From an uncultured Eubacteriales bacterium (lineage in GTDB: Bacteria > Bacillota > Clostridia > Peptostreptococcales > Anaerovoracaceae): a DNA stretch of 52,015 bases. A program made the translations under genes and the position numbers. This document shows positions 35,764-46,252 of the stretch, one piece after another. The DNA lies in assembly GCA_902796965.1 (NCBI GenBank), contig CADBRA010000026.1:1-52015 (forward strand), written 5' to 3'. The stretch's first letter is position 1. Each line of letters begins with the position of its first letter. The notes below the pieces were generated by a model. The model saw only the letters and a program-made list of their open reading frames with translations. It searched no databases and was not told where the DNA came from.

Positions 35764-36837
35764 TTATGCAATCAAGCTGCTGATCGCACTGTATTTTTTC
35801 ATTATGTTGTTATAATATCCGAGCTTGTAATTACCGCGGTTTACATTGCCCTTACCGTAGCAGTAAGCGCTTATTGATCTTTCGGAATCTCCATATGAGC
35901 TGAAATTTCCCGCCATTATGGCCGCAGCCGCATGAACTGAAGGATCTATCTGACTTAAATCCTCAGCCGTGAATCCATACTCGGCGCCAGTCGTCCGGCT
36001 TATCTGCATGAGCCCGATACAGCCGTAGTCGTTCGGCTCTGATTTGTCGAACGTGCTTTCGCACTGAGCTGTCGCCATGAGAAGCAGCGGATCTATTCCG
36101 TACTGGTTTCCGTAGTTGTAGAATGCATTTACCATCGTTTCCGCATCAGATTCGGAAACGCTGCTGTTTTCTCTGAGGATATATGATACGAGTGACGATA
36201 ACTTCTCTGCGGATAACTGCGATGATGACGGAGAATACGATGAAGAATCTCCTGCAGCCGCCGAAGATGTCGTCAGAATAAGGCCGTTTTCATTTGTATA
36301 ATCAGCTGTCCATCCTGCAGCTCCCGACTGGAGAATCGGACTGATCGGAACATATACCGTTGTTCCATTATAAAGGGCCGGACATGAAGACATGTCAAGA
36401 GAAACCTGTGTGCCATCAGAAGCTGTAAACGTAGCCGAAAGATTCTTTACTTCAAGCATTTTAACCGTTCCCGACCATCCGTATGACTGAGCCCCTGTAA
36501 AATCTACAGCCTGAGCTGAATCCAATGTAATATGAACGGACTCCTCTGACGAATCCAGCTCTGCCTTGATTCCGAGCAGGCTGCCAAACGTCGCATCCAT
36601 AGGAATATAAATGTATCCGCCGCTTATTATAAGCGGATCTGTGAGACTGCCGGCCGGAATGCTCTGACTGTTTATCTCAAGATTGTTGTCATAATACCGG
36701 GCGAAAACAATACTGCCATCATCATATGTTTCTTCCGCGAAAACCTGCGTAGGCATAACCGCCGATATCATGGCTATCGCCAGAATCAGAGCAGTAATCG
36801 CCGCTCTGATTCTGAAATTTGAAATATTTTCTGACAT
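35764..36837 (-). CDS. Secreted lytic transglycosylase with stalk-like N-terminal domain
   Basis: Predicted to cleave peptidoglycan glycan strands outside the cell. From the ATG at 36837, which has GGAGG ten bases upstream, the order is: signal peptide (about 1-34, ending QVFA), a copper-amine-oxidase-N-like beta domain (about 45-195; GGYIYIPMDATFG, TTVYVPISPIL), a Ser-rich linker, then an SLT domain with catalytic glutamate in ATAQCESTFD and the GCIGLMQIS signature, ending AYCYGKGNV. An upstream in-frame ATG would spoil the signal peptide. The gene is monocistronic, with a strong promoter and terminator. Confidence 0.92.
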   Translation of the reverse strand: MSENISNFRIRAAITALILAIAMISAVMPTQVFAEETYDDGSIVFARYYDNNLEINSQSIPAGSLTDPLIISGGYIYIPMDATFGSLLGIKAELDSSEESVHITLDSAQAVDFTGAQSYGWSGTVKMLEVKNLSATFTASDGTQVSLDMSSCPALYNGTTVYVPISPILQSGAAGWTADYTNENGLILTTSSAAAGDSSSYSPSSSQLSAEKLSSLVSYILRENSSVSESDAETMVNAFYNYGNQYGIDPLLLMATAQCESTFDKSEPNDYGCIGLMQISRTTGAEYGFTAEDLSQIDPSVHAAAAIMAGNFSSYGDSERSISAYCYGKGNVNRGNYKLGYYNNIMKKYSAISSLIA

Positions 36838-36884
36838 ATAATTAAAACCTCCGCAATTTATCAATTTTAACAAAATACGCTATA

Positions 36885-36913
36885 ATTATACTGGAAATAT
36901 TTCAAAATGTCAA
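36885..36913 (-). promoter_or_regulatory. Consensus promoter of the lytic transglycosylase gene
   Basis: TTGACA, 17 bases, TATAAT on the minus strand: a perfect match to the vegetative consensus, about 45 bases before the start codon. Confidence 0.9.
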
Positions 36914-37064
36914 AAATGTGGACGTATCGTGTCATCTTTGGTTATATAACACGGCTAGCGCGTACACCAGCAGTGTCTTTTTATAACAGGTATGTGATGC
37001 AGCATCTGCCCACCTGGCAGATTTAAAGAATCACGGGTGAACAGTAAGACATATTAAAATAGAT

Positions 37065-37103
37065 GTAAAAAAGCCCTGAAATCTGCACATTTCAGGGCTT
37101 TTT
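37065..37103 (-). terminator. Intrinsic terminator after tRNA-Arg
   Basis: AAGCCCTGAAAT/ATTTCAGGGCTT stem followed by TTTTTT on the minus strand, four bases after the CCA end of the tRNA. Confidence 0.93.
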
Positions 37104-37106
37104 AAA

Positions 37107-37182
37107 TGGTGCTCGTGGGGAGACTCGAACTCCCGACGCACGGTTTAGGAAACCGACGCTCTATCCGCTGAGCTACACAAGC
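37107..37182 (-). tRNA. tRNA-Arg (anticodon CCU)
   Basis: A full cloverleaf of 76 bases on the minus strand: acceptor GCTTGTG/CACGAGC (one G-U), D stem GCTC/GAGC, anticodon loop TTCCTAA with CCU at positions 34-36, T arm GGGAG-TTCGAGT-CTCCC, and an encoded CCA. It reads the arginine codon AGG. Confidence 0.95.
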
Positions 37183-37238
37183 ATGTATGAACATACATGT
37201 AATATTAACACAGCGCACTTAGGTTTTCAAATAATTTT

Positions 37239-37910
37239 CTATCTGATCAGACTATTTATGTTATTTATTGAATCAGCATACGGTATCATATTGTATTTCT
37301 CCATAAATCCCATGACGATTGAATGATCGAGCTGCGATGAAAGCACTGACACATCCAGGAACAGAGACATGTAATAGAGGCATATGAGAATCAGGTATGA
37401 CAGTATCGCGCCCTCGACAATACCCAGAATCATGCCGCCTATGCTGTCAGCAGTGCTTACGACACGGTTCTTCTTAAGCATATTCCTTATTATCGTTATC
37501 GCAATCTTCAGAATAATTCCCACAACCAGCATGACAAGTATGACCGCAATTACGTTCATAATCGTATTTACTACAGGTGATGCGATGTTTGCAGCCTGCT
37601 GATCTATCGCACTGTTTGACGAATTCCTCATTGCAGCCTTCACAGAGTCAGGAAGCTGCGAGTTTTCAGACAGGCCGCTGAGCTCCGAGATTGCTCTTTC
37701 TTTAATGTACTGGATTACGCGCGTCTCTATGCCTGATCTAAGGTCTGTATATCTGTCAAGAAATGCTGCTCCGGCTGGATAAAACAGAAATGCCGCAATG
37801 AAAGCTGCAGCCCATCCCACTATGCCCAGCAGCGTTGATATCAGTCCGCGTCTGTCACCTCTGAATATGAAAATCAGCAGTACAGCCGCAACCAAAAAAT
37901 CTATCCACAT
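37239..37910 (-). CDS. CvpA-family membrane protein
   Basis: The 223-residue protein has four predicted membrane segments (about 2-18, 28-48, 110-136 and 155-180) and the CvpA opening, in which an Asp and Gly-rich loop follows the first helix (FRGDRRGLISTLLGIVGW). CvpA proteins are linked in other bacteria to colicin production, envelope stress and polar functions, but the molecular role is unsettled. It precedes the tRNA gene and follows tex. GGAGTGG lies before the ATG. Confidence 0.85.
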   Translation of the reverse strand: MWIDFLVAAVLLIFIFRGDRRGLISTLLGIVGWAAAFIAAFLFYPAGAAFLDRYTDLRSGIETRVIQYIKERAISELSGLSENSQLPDSVKAAMRNSSNSAIDQQAANIASPVVNTIMNVIAVILVMLVVGIILKIAITIIRNMLKKNRVVSTADSIGGMILGIVEGAILSYLILICLYYMSLFLDVSVLSSQLDHSIVMGFMEKYNMIPYADSINNINSLIR

Positions 37911-38039
37911 TTAATCCACCACTCCCTTTCCGGCAAGCAGATTTTCCATAATTTTATCAAGCCGGATCATAGTCTGCAATACAAAACAGTCTTAAATAAA
38001 CATGAACCTACTGTTTTTTTGCCGTCATTAACAAGTGCT

Positions 38040-40388
38040 TTACTTTATCTTCATAGACAGTGATATTTTATGATGAGTCTCATCTACATTTAGTACCTTT
38101 ACCTTGACGACTTCACCGACGCTGACCTCATCCATAGGATGTTTAATACGCCTGTTCGACATCTCGGAAATATGGACGAGACCATCCGTCTTTACGCCAA
38201 TGTCAACGAACGCTCCGAAATCTACTACATTTCTCACCGTGCCTTCAAGAATCATTCCCGGTGCCAGATCTTCAAAAGAAAGCACATCCTGTCTGAAGAT
38301 AACAGGCGGCATTTTATCTCGCGGATCTCTCGCCGGCTTTTTGATTTCATTTACAATATCTGTGAGTGTTATCAGACCTATTCCAAGATCCTCAGACATG
38401 AGCTTCATGCTCTCCTTAAGGCGGCCGGCATTCTCCGGCTTTTTATGCTTGGCGTCTCTGTTTCCGTTTCCTTTCCCGCTTCCGCTGTCATCAAGCAGAA
38501 CAGAGAGCACTGCAAACGGGCTGTTTGCAGTGTACCGGCTTTTTCTGTCTCTTCGGTTTCTGTTTTCATTTCGACCGCGCTGTTTCGCCTTCTGAGGCGC
38601 CGGATACTTTTCGCATATCTTTTTATCAATATCCGAGACTCCTCCTTCAGTTATACTGGATTCGTCAATGCCGAGTTTCCCGAGCATTTTTTCCGTGATT
38701 TCATATGACTCGGGATGAACAGCAGTTGAATCGAGCGGATTTGTTCCGCCCGATATGCGCAGAAATCCGGCACACTGGCCGTAAGTCTTTTCACCGAGAC
38801 GGGGCACATTGAGCAGCTGTTTTCTGTCTGTGAACGGGCCGTTTTCCTCCCTGTATTTTACGATATTCTTTGCTGTCAGCGAATTTATGCCAGCCACATA
38901 TGCCAGAAGGGACGGAGATGCAGTATTCAGGTCTACACCTACATTGTTTACGCAGTCCTCGACGACATCTGACAGAGCTTTGTCGAGCATCGCTTTATCT
39001 ACGTCGTGCTGATATTGTCCTATCCCCATGCTTCGCGGCGGTATCTTGACAAGTTCTGACAGCGGATCCTGAAGCCTTCTGCCGATGGACATTGCGCCTC
39101 TCGTCGTCACGTCGAGATCAGGATACTCCTCGCTTGCAAGCTTCGATGCTGAATACACTGAAGCCCCTGCCTCGCTGACGAAGGTGTATTTCAGATCTTT
39201 TCCTGTCCTCGCTATGTAGTCAGCTATGAACTGTTCTGTTTCTCTTGATCCTGTGCCGTTTCCGATGACAATAGTATTCAGATCGAATCTGTCTATTAGC
39301 TTCGTTATTATGCGCTCTGAACCGGCTATATCCTTTTTAGGCGTCGTCGGATATATTGTCGCATATGCGAGCAGCTTGCCCGTGCTTCCAAGCGCCGCGA
39401 GCTTGCATCCTGTTCTCTGACCCGGATCTATAGCGAGCACTCTCGCGCTTCTGACCGGCCTTTGCATGAGCAGATTCTTAGTATTTGCAGCAAAAACTTT
39501 GAGAGATTCCTTTCCTGCCCTTTCCGTAAGCTCATTCCTCAGTTCACGCTCTACAGACGGTGCCATCAGCCTTTTGTACGCATCATCCGCAGCAGCGGAG
39601 ACGATGTCCGCAAATATCGATTTTTCATTCGCAACAGCGCGTTCTTTCAATAGTCCGCATATCTTATCAGTATCCACATCGATTCTGACCTTCAGTTTCT
39701 TTTCCTTTTCGCCTCTGTTTACTGCCAGAACGCGGTGATTCGGAATCTTTCTCACTGCTTCAGAATATTCATAGTACATCTCATAAGGAGTGCTTTCATC
39801 TTTGTCAACAGCTTCCGATACGATCGAACCGTGTTCCCTCGTAAATGTTCTGACTATGTCAATATTTTCCGGATCGTCGGCTATCCGCTCCGCTATGATA
39901 TCAGATGCTCCTGCAAGAGCCATTCCGGCATTATCCACATCTTTTTCAGGATCGGCATAAGCAGCTGCAGCCTGTTCAGGCGTGCCGTCCGTCATTTCCT
40001 GTGCCCATATTATATCTGCAAGCGGTTCGAGTCCGCGTTCTCTCGCTTTGCCCGCGCGGGTGCTCTTTTTCTGCTTAAACGGCTTGTACAGATCCTCGAC
40101 TCTCTGCAAAATCTCCGCGTTCTCTATCTCCGTCTTCAGTTCTTTAGTCAGTTTTCCCTGTTCCTCAACACTTTTCAGAACTTCTGCCTTTCGCTCCTCG
40201 AGATTTCTCAGATATGTCAGCCGTTCCATGAGCTCACGCAGTATCACGTCACTCATTCCTCCTGTTGCTTCCTTTCGGTAGCGGGCTATGAACGGAATCG
40301 TATTGCCGTCGTCTATAAGTGCTACAGTCTGGTTTATGAATTTCTCACTCACTCCTAATTCTGCAGCCAGCTTTCTGTTAATGTCCAT
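38040..40388 (-). CDS. tex: Tex-family RNA-binding transcription accessory protein
   Basis: Binds nucleic acid and acts in transcription. From the ATG at 40388 (MDINRK; GGGAGA six bases upstream) the order is: N-terminal helical domain, YqgF/RuvC-like domain (RVLAIDPGQRTGCKLAALG, written in part), helix-hairpin-helix region (LNTASPSLLAYVAGINS) and C-terminal S1 domain (GMILEGTVRNVVDFGAFVDIG, shortened). Between HhH and S1 there is an unusual insertion of about 60 residues rich in Arg, Asn, Lys and Gly (around RGRNENRNRRDRKSR). It is likely disordered and may add RNA affinity. Confidence 0.94.
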   Translation of the reverse strand: MDINRKLAAELGVSEKFINQTVALIDDGNTIPFIARYRKEATGGMSDVILRELMERLTYLRNLEERKAEVLKSVEEQGKLTKELKTEIENAEILQRVEDLYKPFKQKKSTRAGKARERGLEPLADIIWAQEMTDGTPEQAAAAYADPEKDVDNAGMALAGASDIIAERIADDPENIDIVRTFTREHGSIVSEAVDKDESTPYEMYYEYSEAVRKIPNHRVLAVNRGEKEKKLKVRIDVDTDKICGLLKERAVANEKSIFADIVSAAADDAYKRLMAPSVERELRNELTERAGKESLKVFAANTKNLLMQRPVRSARVLAIDPGQRTGCKLAALGSTGKLLAYATIYPTTPKKDIAGSERIITKLIDRFDLNTIVIGNGTGSRETEQFIADYIARTGKDLKYTFVSEAGASVYSASKLASEEYPDLDVTTRGAMSIGRRLQDPLSELVKIPPRSMGIGQYQHDVDKAMLDKALSDVVEDCVNNVGVDLNTASPSLLAYVAGINSLTAKNIVKYREENGPFTDRKQLLNVPRLGEKTYGQCAGFLRISGGTNPLDSTAVHPESYEITEKMLGKLGIDESSITEGGVSDIDKKICEKYPAPQKAKQRGRNENRNRRDRKSRYTANSPFAVLSVLLDDSGSGKGNGNRDAKHKKPENAGRLKESMKLMSEDLGIGLITLTDIVNEIKKPARDPRDKMPPVIFRQDVLSFEDLAPGMILEGTVRNVVDFGAFVDIGVKTDGLVHISEMSNRRIKHPMDEVSVGEVVKVKVLNVDETHHKISLSMKIK

Positions 40389-40528
40389 ATATGTTCTCCC
40401 TGAGATAAAAACGTATCCGTGCGAAACAGAACACACCGTGATACACCGGAATCAGCTGTCTTTAACAAAGAAACAAATAATACAGCTGTTTTGTTACGGC
40501 GTCAGATCATATCCGCAGCGATACGAAA

Positions 40529-40571
40529 GAGGCAGAGACCGCAGTACACAACAGTACGTGGCCTCTGCCCC
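40529..40571. repeat. Long imperfect hairpin between prfB and tex
   Basis: GGCAGAG/CTCTGCC outer pairs with inner CC/GG and GTAC/GTAC pairing. On the minus strand it lies about 70 bases past prfB, but the following T run is weak (TCTTTCG). It may be a weak prfB terminator. A GCGCCGCGGCGC-like palindrome lies nearby at 40591-40602. Confidence 0.55.
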
Positions 40572-40641
40572 CTGGTGAGCTGATTATTATGCGCGCCGCG
40601 GCGCTTCAGTGCCCCGGACACTTTTATGCAAATTATTATTT

Positions 40642-41743
40642 CTAGTCTTTCTGTTTGAGTTTTTCGTTGATGAAGTAGTCTATGTCACCGTCCATGACCT
40701 TCTGAACATCGCCGACTTCGGCTCCCGTTCTGTGATCCTTGACCATAGTATACGGCTGAAATACATATGAACGTATCTGGTTTCCCCATGTTATCTGACC
40801 ATAGTCGCCCTTGAGCTCATCAATTTTCTCCTTGTGCTCGCGTTCCTTGAGTTCCAGAAGTCTCGATTTCAGGACTCTCATCGCAACCTCGCGATTCTGG
40901 TGCTGCGAGCGCTCGTTCTGACACGAAACTACGATATTCGTCGGAATATGCGTAATGCGGACCGCAGAATCAGTCGTATTTACATGCTGTCCGCCGGCGC
41001 CGCTCGATCTGTATGTGTCTATGCGCAGATCCTCAGGATTAATCTCTATCTCGATATCATCGTCGATCTGTGGTGCAACGTCAACAGATGCAAATGAAGT
41101 ATGGCGTCTCGCGTTTGAATCGAACGGCGAAATCCTCACCAGACGGTGAACTCCGCGCTCGTTCTTCAGATAGCCGTACGCATTTTCGCCCTCTACAACA
41201 ATAGTTGCGCTCTTGATTCCGTTTTCGTCATCAGCCTGTATGTCGATGACCGTACACTTGTATTCCTTACGCTCGCACCATCTCATGTACATGCGGAGCA
41301 GCATGTTGGCCCAATCCTGCGCATCTACGCCTCCAGCCCCCGAATGTATCGAGAGTATGGCATTTCCATGATCATATTCGCCCGTGAGCAGTGTTTCCAC
41401 AGTCAGATTATCTATATTACTGCTGAGCTTTTTGAAATCCTCCTCGATCTCAGGAATGAGCGACTCATCGTTTTCCTCGTCAGCCATTTCAATCATTACT
41501 TCCAGATCGTCATAATCGCTGTTCAGCTTTTCATATGCATTCAGCTTTCTTTCAACCTTTTTCTTCTTCTGCATAACTCTGGCGGCTTTTTCATTATCAT
41601 TCCAGAAGCCGTCGGCCTGCATTTCTTTATCTATGCCATCCAGTTCCTTTTTCAGTGATGCCACGTCAAAGGGACTCACCCAGTTCTTTAAGTCTGCTTC
41701 GAACATCTGTCATCTCGTATCTGGTCTGATCGAGCTGAAGCAT
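40642..41743 (-). CDS. prfB: Peptide chain release factor 2 with programmed +1 frameshift
   Basis: Releases peptides at UGA and UAA codons. Translation starts at the ATG at 41743 (GAGAGGAG seven bases upstream; MLQLDQTRYEMTDVRSRLKE) and meets in-frame UGA at codon 26 (41668-41666) in the classical CUU UGA C context. Slipping by +1 continues as DVASLKKELDGIDKEM to the end at 40642. A GGGTGAG sequence three bases before CUU may act as the internal Shine-Dalgarno. The main frame carries the RF2 recognition tripeptide SPF and catalytic GGQ (SSGAGGQHVNTTDS). The gene follows secA, as is common. Confidence 0.96.
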
Positions 41744-41793
41744 GTGATCACTCCTCTCGGATAATTAAAGTTTGCATTAACGGTCTTTTCATA

Positions 41794-44568
41794 TCAGGAA
41801 ATGTTTCTTCCGTGGCAGTTCTTGTATTTCTTGCCGCTCCCGCAAGGACAAGGATCGTTTCGTCCTATCTTAGGCTGCACGCGCTTGTACGGCGTGTGAT
41901 TCCCTTCTTTTGTTTCCTTTGCTGCTTCACGCGGAACATCTCCGCCGCCCGCAGCACGGCGCGCCGGGGCAGGAGCGATTCCTGTATCTGCCGGAGCTTC
42001 GTCCTTACGCTCCTCGCCGCCTGATATTACCTGACGGCGCTCTGTGTTTGTACGCAGAGTAACGTTAAAGCAGAATTTAACGGTCTCTTCCTTTATGTTG
42101 TTTATCATTTCCTCAAACATGTCGAATCCCTCGTTGGCATATGCCATCGCAGGATCCTGCTGTCCGAGTCCTCTGAGGCCAATTCCTGTACGCAGCTGAT
42201 CCATCGCATCTATGTGATCCATCCACTTGTTGTCAACCACTCTTATGAGTATCATGCGCTCAAGCTCACGCATGCGGTCTGCTCCGATTTCTTCTTCCTT
42301 AACGCTGTAGGCCTTATCGATGGCATCGTGAACATCCTGCCTGAGCTGCTCAGGCTCTATCTGAGGTTCGTCGCCATAGTCAGGAAGCTCAATACTCGGG
42401 CTCAGACGAGCAATATTTCTGCGCAGCATGTCGAGATCCCACTCCTCGGAGAATTTCGAGCCGGCAGTGCATGTATCGACAAATCCATCAGCGAATTCGT
42501 CTGCCATAGTGAGAATGTGGCCTCTGAGTTCTTCTCCGTCGAGCACTCTGCGGCGCTCGTCGTATATGATCTTCCTCTGTGTATTCATTACGTTATCGTA
42601 CTGAAGAACATATTTACGCGACGTGAAGTTTCTGCCCTCCACGCGTTTCTGAGCGTTTTCTATGCTCTTAGTTACGATCTTCGACTCTATGGCATCATCG
42701 CCGTAGCTCTTGAACCTCGACATTATGTTCTGAATCCTGTCACCGCCGTAGCGCCTTACAAGATCATCTTCAAGACTGACAAAGAATCTCGTCGAACCAG
42801 GATCTCCCTGACGTCCGGCACGACCTCGCAGCTGATTATCTATACGTCTTGACTCATGACGTTCTGTGCCTACAATATGAAGGCCTCCGAGCTCGATTAC
42901 CTTCTGCTGTTCATCATGTCTCTCGTCGGCGTACTTTTTGTAGAGATCATCGAACACCTTTCTTGCGGCAATCAATTCTTCATCTTCGAGAGGAATGCGG
43001 CTCGACGCATATGAAATCGTATTATCATCGTAGCCTTCCTTCTTCATTTCCTTTCTGGCCTCAAACTCAGGATTTCCGCCGAGTATGATGTCAGTACCTC
43101 TGCCGGCCATGTTCGTCGCTATCGTAACAGCGTTCAGCCGCCCTGCCTCTGCTATGATCGCAGCTTCGCGCTCATGATGCTTAGCGTTCAGCACATTGTG
43201 CTTTATTCCCTTTTTTGAGAGCAGATCGCTTATCATCTCTGATTTTTCGATCGAAATAGTACCCACGAGAACTGGTCTGCCCGTCGCATGAACTTCCTCG
43301 ATCTCATTGATGATAGCTTTTATCTTTGATTCCTCGCTGAGATAAACCTGATCGTTGTAGTCTATCCTCTTTATTTCCTTGTTTGTCGGAATGACTACTA
43401 CGTCCATATTATAGATTTCACGGAACTCGTCTTCTTCTGTCTTGGCTGTACCGGTCATGCCGGCAAGTTTATTAAACATCCTGAAGTAGTTCTGAAGTGT
43501 AATAGTCGCGAGGGTCTTAGATTCACTTCTTACGTTTACGTTTTCCTTCGCCTCTATCGCCTGGTGCAGACCGTCACTGTATCTTCTGCCCTGCATGAGA
43601 CGTCCCGTGAATTCGTCTACGATTATGATTTCACCATCCTGAACTACATAATCTACGTCGCGCTTCATGATGAAGTTCGCCTTCAGAGCCTGCATAATAT
43701 TGTGATTGAGCTCCATGTTGTCAGGATCAGAGAAGTTTTCTATGTTGAAGTAGTCCTCGCAGCGCGCCACTCCCTCTTCAGTTAATGCGATTGTCTTGTC
43801 CTTCTCTTCGATCGTGTAATCAACATCCTGTTTGAAATTCTTGACGAATCTGTCAGCCTTTATATACATGTCAGTCGACTTTTCGCCCACGCCGGAAATT
43901 ATGAGCGGCGTACGCGCTTCATCGATAAGTATGGAATCGACCTCGTCGACTATCGCATAATTAAGACCTCTTTGAACCATCTGTTCCTTGTAACTGACCA
44001 TATTGTCACGCAGATAGTCGAAACCGAATTCGTTGTTTGTTCCGTAAGTAATGTCGCAGTCGTAGTTTTTCTTTCTCTGATCAGCGGGCACCTCGTGAAA
44101 AATGCCTCCTACAGTGAGCCCGAGGAACGTGTAGATCTTGCCCATCCATTCCATGTCTCGCTTTGCCAGGTAATCGTTGACTGTTACGATGTGGACTCCT
44201 TTACCTTCGAGCGCATTGAGATATGCAGGCATGGTCGCAACAAGCGTTTTACCTTCGCCTGTCTTCATCTCTGCTATTCTGCCCTGATGAAGAGCGATGC
44301 CGCCTATGACCTGAACAGGAAACGGCTTCATTCCGAGCGTCCGGTCAGCAGCCTCACGGCATACAGCAAACGCTTCAGGAAGCAGCGAATCGAGAGATTC
44401 ACCCTGGTTCTGGCATCTGTCCTGAAATTCCCTGGTTTTTGCTCTGAGATCATCGTCCGACAGCTTCTGCATGTCTTCGTCGAGCGCGAGCACCTTATCA
44501 GCGATCTTCTGAAGTTTCTTTACTTCTTTTTTATTAAGGTCTCCGAAGAGTACCTCCATTACACCCAT
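41794..44568 (-). CDS. secA: Preprotein translocase ATPase SecA
   Basis: Motor that drives secretory proteins through SecYEG. The 924-residue protein has Walker [10 protein letters not shown] near residue 105, the DEAD-like [20 protein letters not shown] region (shortened here), the preprotein cross-linking domain and the helicase domain 2 signature [20 protein letters not shown], written in part. The C-terminal linker ends in the SEC-C zinc motif ([14 protein letters not shown]). GAGGTAAAT precedes the ATG. prfB follows 51 bases downstream. Confidence 0.97.
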   Translation of the reverse strand: MGVMEVLFGDLNKKEVKKLQKIADKVLALDEDMQKLSDDDLRAKTREFQDRCQNQGESLDSLLPEAFAVCREAADRTLGMKPFPVQVIGGIALHQGRIAEMKTGEGKTLVATMPAYLNALEGKGVHIVTVNDYLAKRDMEWMGKIYTFLGLTVGGIFHEVPADQRKKNYDCDITYGTNNEFGFDYLRDNMVSYKEQMVQRGLNYAIVDEVDSILIDEARTPLIISGVGEKSTDMYIKADRFVKNFKQDVDYTIEEKDKTIALTEEGVARCEDYFNIENFSDPDNMELNHNIMQALKANFIMKRDVDYVVQDGEIIIVDEFTGRLMQGRRYSDGLHQAIEAKENVNVRSESKTLATITLQNYFRMFNKLAGMTGTAKTEEDEFREIYNMDVVVIPTNKEIKRIDYNDQVYLSEESKIKAIINEIEEVHATGRPVLVGTISIEKSEMISDLLSKKGIKHNVLNAKHHEREAAIIAEAGRLNAVTIATNMAGRGTDIILGGNPEFEARKEMKKEGYDDNTISYASSRIPLEDEELIAARKVFDDLYKKYADERHDEQQKVIELGGLHIVGTERHESRRIDNQLRGRAGRQGDPGSTRFFVSLEDDLVRRYGGDRIQNIMSRFKSYGDDAIESKIVTKSIENAQKRVEGRNFTSRKYVLQYDNVMNTQRKIIYDERRRVLDGEELRGHILTMADEFADGFVDTCTAGSKFSEEWDLDMLRRNIARLSPSIELPDYGDEPQIEPEQLRQDVHDAIDKAYSVKEEEIGADRMRELERMILIRVVDNKWMDHIDAMDQLRTGIGLRGLGQQDPAMAYANEGFDMFEEMINNIKEETVKFCFNVTLRTNTERRQVISGGEERKDEAPADTGIAPAPARRAAGGGDVPREAAKETKEGNHTPYKRVQPKIGRNDPCPCGSGKKYKNCHGRNIS

Positions 44569-44713
44569 ATTTACCTCTTTCTCTAATCCTGTGTGTTTTC
44601 CCGCTCTGACCGAAGCCGGCGCACAAACGCATGAAATATATACCGGAAAGTCATACGTTAAACGGTCTCATGCCGCCTTCATGAATCAGCAGCCTGAAGC
44701 CGGCAGCTGTGAT

Positions 44714-44732
44714 GGCGAGCGCTCCGCGCACA
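44714..44732. repeat. GGA-core hairpin (TGTRCGC subtype)
   Basis: The minus strand reads TGTGCGCGGAGCGCTCGCC, with stem GCGC/GCGC. Compared with the copies at 24300 and 48902, an A-T pair has become G-C on both arms, which preserves the stem. Confidence 0.8.
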
Positions 44733-44801
44733 TTCAGAGCACAGGAAAAGAACCACGGAAATGCTTCGCGTCCGCCCTCTCTGATCCGGGGCGGACAGCC
44801 T

Positions 44802-44816
44802 GTCAGCGGAGCTGAC
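44802..44816. repeat. GGA-core palindrome (GTCAGC subtype), intergenic copy
   Basis: An exact copy of the 15-base palindrome found in tilS, wecA and the prepilin peptidase gene, here outside any gene. It therefore shows the element's edges without coding constraint: identity with other copies ends within one or two bases of the palindrome. Confidence 0.85.
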
Positions 44817-44876
44817 GCAGGAACACATGTTTCCTGCACACGCCGAGACCGGCATTTCTGCAGTTTCTGAAATTTT

Positions 44877-46187
44877 TTATTTTACAAAAGCTTTGTAGAT
44901 AGCACTGATTGCTGTCTCGAAGCTGTCATTTTCAACTCCGATTATGATATTCATCTCGCTGGAGCCCTGATCTATCATCCTGACATTTACGCCCGCGTCA
45001 TTGAGAGCCCCGAAAAGCGCCGCACATACGCCCGGTCTGCGCGTCATGCCTGTACCTACTGTTGCTATGAGCGCCATGTCGTGATAAACCTCGATAGTGT
45101 CCGGGCTGAGCCTTCTTTCTATATCGTCGAGGAGATCCTGCAGCTTGCCCTCGAGCTGCTTCTGCGAAACTACTACGCAGACTGTGTCTATTCCGGTCGG
45201 CAGATGCTCGAATGCCACATCATTGTTTTCGAGGATCGTAAGAAGTCTCTTAACGAATCCGACTTCTGCGTTCATCATGTTTTTGTAAAGCGTGATGACA
45301 GCAAAATCTCTTCGTCCTGCAATGCCCGTGATTATGCTGTCGTTTTCGTGAGGAGCGTCTGAGATTATCGTGCCCGGATCATCAGGATCGTTTGTATTTC
45401 TGATGTTTATAGGGATGTTGGCTTCCCTTGCCGGGAACACTGCATCCTCGTGGAGCACGCTTGCACCCATGTAGGAAAGCTCTCTGAGTTCTTTATATGT
45501 GATATTTTTGATCGGCTTTGCTTCCGGAACGATCCTCGGATCAGCCATCAGGAAGCCTGAAACATCAGTCCAGTTTTCATAAATATCAGCGCCTACTGCT
45601 TTTGCAACTAGCGAGCCTGTGATGTCTGAACCGCCGCGCGAGAATGTCTTGATGTTGCCATCCATATCGCTTCCGTAGAATCCCGGAATAACCGCGTTTT
45701 CATGTTTTTTAAGTTCTGCTGAGAGACGTGAGTCTGTCTGATCCGGGAGATATCTGCCCCTCTCGTCGAAACATATGAGTCCCGCCGGATCCACGAAATC
45801 AAATCCGAGAACAGCTGCAGCGAGTTTTCCGCAGAGATACTCTCCTCTGCTCGCGATATAATCGGATGTAACGCCCGGCTTGAGATTTTCTCTGATTATC
45901 TCGAGCTCCTTGTCAATGTTTACATCTACGCCGAGATTCATCTCCATCATCTTATATCTGTCACAGATAACCTGGAATACGTGAGCCGCCGTCAAGTTGT
46001 TGTCTATATGAGTCTTGCAAAGATACAGAAGATCTGTGATTTTACTGTCATCTGAAAAGCGCTTGCCTGGAGCAGACACTACTATAAATCTTCTTTCCGG
46101 ATCTGTTTCAACTATTTTTTTTACCTTCTGGAGCTGGAGAGCATCCGCCACAGAAGATCCACCAAATTTTAAAACTTTGATACCCAT
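44877..46187 (-). CDS. Aspartate kinase
   Basis: Phosphorylates aspartate as the first step towards lysine, threonine and methionine. The 436-residue protein has KFGGSSVADA at the N-terminus, the catalytic domain (FSRGGSDITGSLVAKAVGA, written in part) and two C-terminal ACT domains that would confer feedback control. No lysine riboswitch is visible in the 260-base upstream gap, so regulation is probably by the ACT domains or in trans. Its promoter (TTGACC-17-TAAAAT) is back to back with the plus-strand unknown gene. Confidence 0.94.
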   Translation of the reverse strand: MGIKVLKFGGSSVADALQLQKVKKIVETDPERRFIVVSAPGKRFSDDSKITDLLYLCKTHIDNNLTAAHVFQVICDRYKMMEMNLGVDVNIDKELEIIRENLKPGVTSDYIASRGEYLCGKLAAAVLGFDFVDPAGLICFDERGRYLPDQTDSRLSAELKKHENAVIPGFYGSDMDGNIKTFSRGGSDITGSLVAKAVGADIYENWTDVSGFLMADPRIVPEAKPIKNITYKELRELSYMGASVLHEDAVFPAREANIPINIRNTNDPDDPGTIISDAPHENDSIITGIAGRRDFAVITLYKNMMNAEVGFVKRLLTILENNDVAFEHLPTGIDTVCVVVSQKQLEGKLQDLLDDIERRLSPDTIEVYHDMALIATVGTGMTRRPGVCAALFGALNDAGVNVRMIDQGSSEMNIIIGVENDSFETAISAIYKAFVK

Positions 46188-46252
46188 ATCTTTTCCTCAC
46201 TTAAGCAAGCTTATTACCATCTTTTTTTCGAAAAAATCCCTATTAAATATTC

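Larger units (their letters stand above)
44569..44876. repeat. Hairpin-rich intergenic region between aspartate kinase and secA
   Basis: No gene is supported in this 308-base gap. It holds four inverted repeats in a row: a GCGC GGA-core hairpin (44714-44732), a GTCCGCCC/GGGCGGAC stem (about 44770-44796), the GTCAGC palindrome (44802-44816) and a GCAGGAA/TTCCTGC stem (about 44817-44837). A 62-codon minus-strand frame exists but is made mostly of these palindromes. Confidence 0.7.

Noticed and set aside
44651-44839. 62-codon minus-strand frame between aspartate kinase and secA
   Set aside because: It consists largely of the hairpin elements, has no convincing ribosome binding site and resembles no protein.
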